From Castanea sativa (taxonomy: Eukaryota > Streptophyta > Magnoliopsida > Fagales > Fagaceae), in contig NC_134024.1 in the NCBI RefSeq assembly GCF_040712315.1, positions 31,239,158-31,303,157 of the forward strand: a stretch of DNA of 64,000 bases, written 5' to 3'. The notes under the pieces were generated by a model. That model ran no database searches and was not told where the DNA came from. It saw nothing but the letters and a program-made list of their open reading frames with translations. Below, piece by piece: positions 59,201 through 64,000 of this stretch; positions within the stretch are counted from its first letter, which is position 1, and the number at the start of each line of letters is the position of its first letter. The position numbers were made by a program, and so were the translations under genes.

Positions 59201-60301
59201 TACATGTTAAATATTTTAGGCATTGTGGGAACCTAGATAAGGAGGAGGAGGATGTATTCCTAGTGTAGGGTATCATTGTACTCTTGGGTAAGTTGTTCTA
59301 ACGAATATAAAAAAGCAGATGGTTTGCTAGTTAAAGCAACCTGGATACATTGAAGCCTAGCTAAAAGACTGTTTTCTCTGAAACAAATTTCCAAAGTTGT
59401 TTTTATTTTAATCTATAATGCTACATGTTAAAAATTTTAGGCGTTGTGGGAACCTAGATAAGGAGGAGGAGGATGACAGGAGAGCTTTCGAGGAAGTCCA
59501 ACTTTGTTTCACAAGGTTTAAGAAGGAGGGGTCCGTAAGCCACGTGTGCTCAAATTTAAAAGGCTTAGGCGATTTACGTTCCGGAGGGTCAATATCCATC
59601 TATATGGGGCAATGATCAGATTTAGTATGTGGAAGATGATGAATTTTCGTTATGGGGAAATGAATTTTCCATTCCACATTTTCTAGACCTCTATCTAAAC
59701 GTTCTTTTATATTACGATGCCAAATTGGGTTCTTATTTGTCCACGTAAATCTGAGTCCATGAAAACCTAGATCCATAAGATCGCACTGATCAATACAATC
59801 TCTGAAAGCGGTTAATCTTTGTCCATTTAAAGGCAAACCCCCTATCTTTTTAATCCTCAACAAGCATGTCATTTAAATCTCCTAAAAGAACCCAAGGAAA
59901 ATTAACTAATGGAGCTAAATTTTTTATATAATTCCATAGAATTTTTCGCTTATTAAAATTAGGAGAAGCATAAATAGCAGTGAGAAGAGAATTATGGGAT
60001 TGAGTAGGTACCTTAACCAACGCATGAATACTGTAATCACTGGTGGTGAGTATTTCCACTTTGTGATTGCTACCCTTATTCCACAGCATCCATATACCTC
60101 CTGAGAAACCAATAGGATCAATTCTTTGGGAATGGGAGTATGGAAAGGTGTCAATAACTGCCTATGCTTGATCTTCAGCAATGCGAGGCTCAACGATGAT
60201 CAAAATTTGGGGACGATGCCTACGATACAGCTTGTGTGCATGGTTACGAAAAGCTACATTTCATGCTCCCTGGCAGTTCCATGCTACCATCTTCATGGAG
60301 G
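56247..60301 (-). pseudogene. LINE ORF2 relic (endonuclease, RT, RNase H)
   Basis: Begins MKMVAWNCQGA at 60301 (stop next), then an APE-like endonuclease (GGIWMLWNKG, ALVKVPTQSHNSLLTAIY, LGDLNDML, DLGFHGLRFTWTNKNP, TKSDHCPI, to about 59600), a linker with a 223-bp tandem duplication, and RT with LDLDKAYDKLEW (58600), GVRQGDPLSPYPFIL (58430) and FFADD (58282-58296). The thumb (IGTYLGTPIFTTR, 58090) follows, and RNase H (LNTDGSSLG, MAKLEAVRQGLMLV, LEIDSMMVLSW, REANECTDALAKWG; 56977-56247). Many stops and shifts. Confidence 0.82.
59032..59475. repeat. 223-bp tandem duplication inside the LINE
   Basis: 59032-59254 and 59255-59475 are near-identical copies (both start TATTCCTAGTGTAGGGT and end GGAGGAGGAGGATG) of the endonuclease-RT linker. 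Confidence 0.92.
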
Positions 60302-60434
60302 AGGAGTTAGGGTTGAGATAGTCATTGGGGATATCTAGGGTGCTCGGAGTCCTCACTGTGGACCGAGTAATGCATTGATGCCTTGATGTCATGGTCTTGA
60401 TCCTGTACATTGGCTCTAACTCTCCTAGCCTTAC

Positions 60435-63400
60435 CTAGTATGTGGCAGACACGATGAATGGTAGGCTTGGGCTGGAGAACATGATGATGTATAACTTTGG
60501 TTCCTTCTCCCTCAGGGCGATGTTGACTTCACTTAAGTCTACAAAGCGAAAAATGGCTTTGGGCAGACGCTCTGGTGACATCACACTATCTAAGGTCTCT
60601 TGGGCATTCCCCTGTTTGACTGGTGGTACCACTTGATGTACCAATGGGGCTTGGTAAGGATGCATTGAGCGTCGAACTCGGACATGCCCTTTGTTCTGCC
60701 TCCGAGGCTGATTTGAGTGGGTGGTTCAAGGTGAAGAGGTAGACTAGGCTTTTGAGTCATCTGATTCCATGCTATCGTTGCTCGTGGATGTACTGGAATT
60801 CGTACATAGCTCATGTTCTCATTGTTGGTATTCTCTATTGACAGGCGGCTCCATAGTTGCTCGAGGTTCTCCATAGGGAAGGATTGGTCGTGGGGAGGTG
60901 AGAGTTGCATCTGCATGGGGTTGTAGGGTAGGTGACTTGGGCTCCCTAGGTGTGATGGTGTGAAGTGGAGATCCGGGGCTGTTGGTGTGGAAGTCATGGA
61001 GTTTTGATCGGATGAGGGGGCCATTTGGTTCGGTTACTATACTTTGTTTTGGCTTGGGTAAAACAAAGCTTCTTTTATCTCTCAGTTTCTCACTCGGTGA
61101 AGGGAGACGTGGACTTATCGAGTGGCTTTGGGGATAGCTGGACTTGCATGAAGATTGCATGTACCCCATGTGTTTCCCATGTGGCAGTGGTAAGTTTTTA
61201 TTTTCACCATCCTTTGCCACCTCACTTGGTGTAGTCCTAGTTAGAAATAGATATGGTGCAGCTACGGTATCTTGGGTTACCGATTCATTGACCTCATCTT
61301 GCAGCACGTGAAAATTATATGATGGTTTATATGGGATGACACGCTGGTTACTCGGTGGGGAGAACTCACGTGGTAAAGGTTTGGGTTGTTGAAAATTCTC
61401 TCTTCCTACTCCACGTGCCCGTGGTCTACAGGTTTGAACAATTTTCCATGGAGAATGGGAACTCTCGATACCTAATGTCGAGCCTTCCTCTCCACGTGGA
61501 TTCGATAAGGAAGTCAACGTATCGTTCCTCAAATCTATGGATTCTGGACAATTGGCTTCCTTATGCCCTATCCTACCGCACCGATAGCATAATTACACGG
61601 GAACATTTTCATACACTATATCTTGCCAAAATGTCCCAATTTTAAAATGTTTAGGAAGGGGTTTGTTAGTGTCAAGTTGAACACATAGCCGAGCAAACCT
61701 CCCCCAGATGGCAGTGTTTGTGACCGCATCTATCTTAAGAAGTTTCCATAATTTATTTCCCATTTGTTTTAAAAAATCCTGATGATAATACTCAATGGGC
61801 AATTGTTCCAATCGCATCCAAATAGCCATAGTCGTAACTTTGGCTGTGCTGGGATGGAAATCCGCCTTCTATGCCTGGGCATGGAGGTATTGTTCTCCCG
61901 CGAACCACAGACCATCCATAAGCGCATGATGATAATCCTTAAGGGCAACAAATTTCATAATAAAGTATTCATTTCCAATATCAATTAAATGCATGTTACT
62001 TGTTGGGCGCCATATACTGGCTAACCTAGTTTGCAGAGCACGATATCCTAGTTGTTTGCCCATAAGTTTAAGGATGATACTAGTTTGCCACAGTCTAGTG
62101 GCGGTGCCATGTTGATCTTAGGGTGTTCCCAGGACCAATTTGAACTTAAAAAAAAAAAAAATTTTATATATAATAATTAAAATTATTTTATTTGTTTACT
62201 CTTAAAAAAATGAGGAATATTCTCAATCAAAATTAGGAACATTCTCAACTGAAAAAAAAAAAAAAAAATTTGTTCTTACTTTCAAGCAAAAAAAAAAAAA
62301 GCCCAAAAGAAATTTGAACTAAAAAATGAAAAAAAAAATGGTAACAGAGCAAGCCCACTAAGAAAAAAAGCCCAACATCAATTGGTAAAGCAAACCCAAT
62401 CTAAAGAAAGGTAAAGCAAACCCAATAGATTATAGAAGCAAGCCCACGGATTCTCCAACAAAAAAAAAAAACCCAAACAAACCAAAACCCAAGTATACTG
62501 AAATCAAAAACCAACAGACGTCACTTGAAAGAAAGAAAGAAACCTAACCTAAAGTCTAAAGAAAAAAAACCTAACCCATAAACCCAATATATTGAGCTCC
62601 AGAACGGCAGAACGCCAAAACCAATGGATCACTGGATCGGGGAAGGAAATCGCCAGATCGGGCTTCAAACTCGAGCTTTAGAACGGTAGAACACATTGGA
62701 TCGGAGATCGGATTGGTCTTCCTCGCCTCGATGTGTTGCCTGAGTCCAGACGGCGCCGCCCCTCAACCTCAGGCCTCCCTACTCCCTCGACGAGCTGCCA
62801 AGTCTCTCTGTCTCACTCTCAGTCTCTCTCTCTCTTCATCTCAGTCTCTCTCTTCATCTCAGTCTTTCTTTTTTAACATTTACCTTGTTTGTTTTTGGCT
62901 TTATCTAGTGTTGGTGTTGGTTTTTTTTTTTGTTTTTGTTTTTGTTTTTGGGTACAGTGTTGGTGTTGGTGTTGGTGTAAGTGTAAGGTGTTGGTGTTGG
63001 GGAGATTATTAATTGTCTTTTGGTATTTGTCTGGTATCTTTTGGTTGTTTGGAGAGATACAATAAATGGACTTTATCTGATTTACTGTGTGTTAGTGCTA
63101 ATGCTGGTGTTAGTGCTAATGCTGGTGCAAGTGCAAGTGTACAACTAATAATTAATAAATATGGCTGTGTGGTGTGTGCTAGTTGATTAGTTTAACTAAT
63201 GGTTATAAAATATGTAATAAATTACTCTTTTTTAGACTTGGACTTAAGCTATACGGCCTATATATATTTTGTGTTGCACAATTTATTGACTTTTTTTTTT
63301 TTTTTTTGGTTAAGTAATAGTGTGATATTCCAAGTATCAAACAACCATAGTAATTAGTTGAACTAATTAATTTTGTTTGTTTGGGATATTAATTAACCAA

Positions 63401-63945
63401 TAATTAGTTGGGGAAAACAATTAATAAACAATAATTAATAATTTAATTAACCAATACAACAAATTAAATTATGTTAGATTAAACAACAATTAATAATTTT
63501 ATAATTAATGAAATAACAATATAACAAATTATAGTTTATAAAAAGACAAACAAATTAATAAAACAACTAAACAACAATACATTTGGAAAAAAATTCCTAG
63601 AGTCGTCACTGGAAAAAATTATACTTCTTAAAAAACACCATGAGAAAAATTTTTGAAATTGCCACTGGTCTCGACATTTTTTGCTTCAGTTCTGCTGACA
63701 CAAGGATGTCCCATGCCTCTTCGTTCATTTGGTCCTCTTCCTTGGGCTGCACACCGTCCTTCCATGTCATGTCAGTCCTCTCGGTATCATTCTCTAAATC
63801 CTCATTGACTTCAGCTTTTGCTTCACCATACTCCGTCTCTTGCATAAAAGCATCCGAGGTAGCTTTGGCATACGATTTTTTTCTCGAATTATCCCTTAGA
63901 AAGGTGTTCACTGGTCGTCATTCTCCTTGGATGTGTTGTTCATGA
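60435..63945 (-). pseudogene. LINE ORF1 relic (CCHC knuckle), split by a hAT-like element
   Basis: The N-terminal part (63945-63668) has KKSYAKATSDAF and an acidic stretch ending LKQKMSR. It resumes across the insertion at 62095 with LWQTSIILKLMGKQLGYRAL, MKFVALKDYHHALMDGLWF, then AIWMRLEQLPIEYYHQDFLK and GRFARLCVQLDTNKP. The knuckle CYRCGRIGHKEANC lies near 61550, followed by a long Pro/Ser-rich tail to about 60440. Stops and frame changes are frequent. Confidence 0.78.
62096..63667. mobile_element. hAT-like element inserted in LINE ORF1
   Basis: Ends TAGTGGCGGTGCC and (reverse complement) CAGTGGCAATTTC, a (C/T)AGTGGC start typical of a plant hAT group. Right flank GTCTCGAC; left flank keeps only GTC, as if five bases of the TSD were lost. 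If GTCTCGAC is the TSD, the LINE frame rejoins as QKMSRLWQTS. The inside has A-runs, a C/T-rich GC-richer stretch (62600-62870) that looks like a 5' UTR, and a GTTGGT-type minisatellite (62910-63140). No transposase is seen. Confidence 0.65.
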
Positions 63946-64000
63946 TTTTTTGGTAGTAGTTTCACTTTCTCTTTTTATTTTTGTTCTTACGATTATTTGA

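Larger units (their letters stand above)
56190..64000 (-). mobile_element. L1-type LINE running off the window end
   Basis: Minus-strand order: ORF1 N-terminal part (63945-63668), hAT-like insertion, rest of ORF1 (62095 to about 60435), endonuclease (from 60301), RT and RNase H (to 56247). The 3' end lies near 56190-56205 without a clear tail or TSD; the 5' end is beyond the window. It has many stops and an internal duplication, so it is inactive. Confidence 0.85.

Noticed and set aside
62713..63012. 99-codon frame with Ser/Leu and Val/Gly repeats
   Set aside because: Made of (CT)n and GTTGGT repeats; might include part of a 5' exon but no domain can be seen.

Overview
This is plant nuclear DNA from a woody-eudicot-like genome. 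It is AT-rich, has spliced genes with GT-AG introns, and is dominated by plant transposable elements. The mix of element families reminded me of Fagaceae (oak or chestnut), but that is an impression from memory and was not tested. No rRNA, tRNA, CRISPR or prokaryotic-type operon is visible.

Only two host genes look intact. The first is a four-exon p24-delta (emp24/GOLD) cargo-receptor gene on the minus strand, 4326-7307. The second is a four-exon aminoacylase-1-like M20 peptidase on the plus strand, 35053-44139. For both, exon joins can be placed at the base and the reading frame stays open across every join. The second intron of the aminoacylase gene is 7.5 kb because it holds a nest: a minus-strand LINE, split by a plus-strand LINE, itself split by a GC-rich hAT-type element with a perfect 8-bp target-site duplication (TSD).

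Most of the rest is mobile DNA, and many elements can be delimited by TSDs. Left to right: a tRNA-type SINE (252-580); p24 gene with SINE remnants in introns; another SINE with a 15-bp TSD (8186-8394); a deleted Tat-like LTR retrotransposon (10261-16163, minus) carrying a gag relic and a spliced antisense ORF whose second intron holds a likely solo LTR; a hAT relic with a dimerisation-domain exon (17870-19351); a full-length but dead L1-type LINE with a 15-bp TSD (20229-27962) interrupted by a copia-like solo LTR; a reverse-oriented solo LTR (28447-29503); a cluster of four Tourist-like MITEs (29816-30947); a Pack-MULE carrying an auxilin-like gene fragment (33304-34875) that ends 167 bp before the aminoacylase start codon.

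Right of the aminoacylase gene are local tandem duplications (45.3-45.9 kb), a non-autonomous copia-type LTR retrotransposon (46766-54744) with two-knuckle Gag and no pol but an unrelated spliced ORF, a MULE-type MITE (55703-56008), and a minus-strand LINE running off the window end (about 56190-64000) whose ORF1 is split by a hAT-like element (62096-63667). Repeatedly, removing an insertion plus one TSD copy restores the host element's reading frame, which gives a relative order of insertions.
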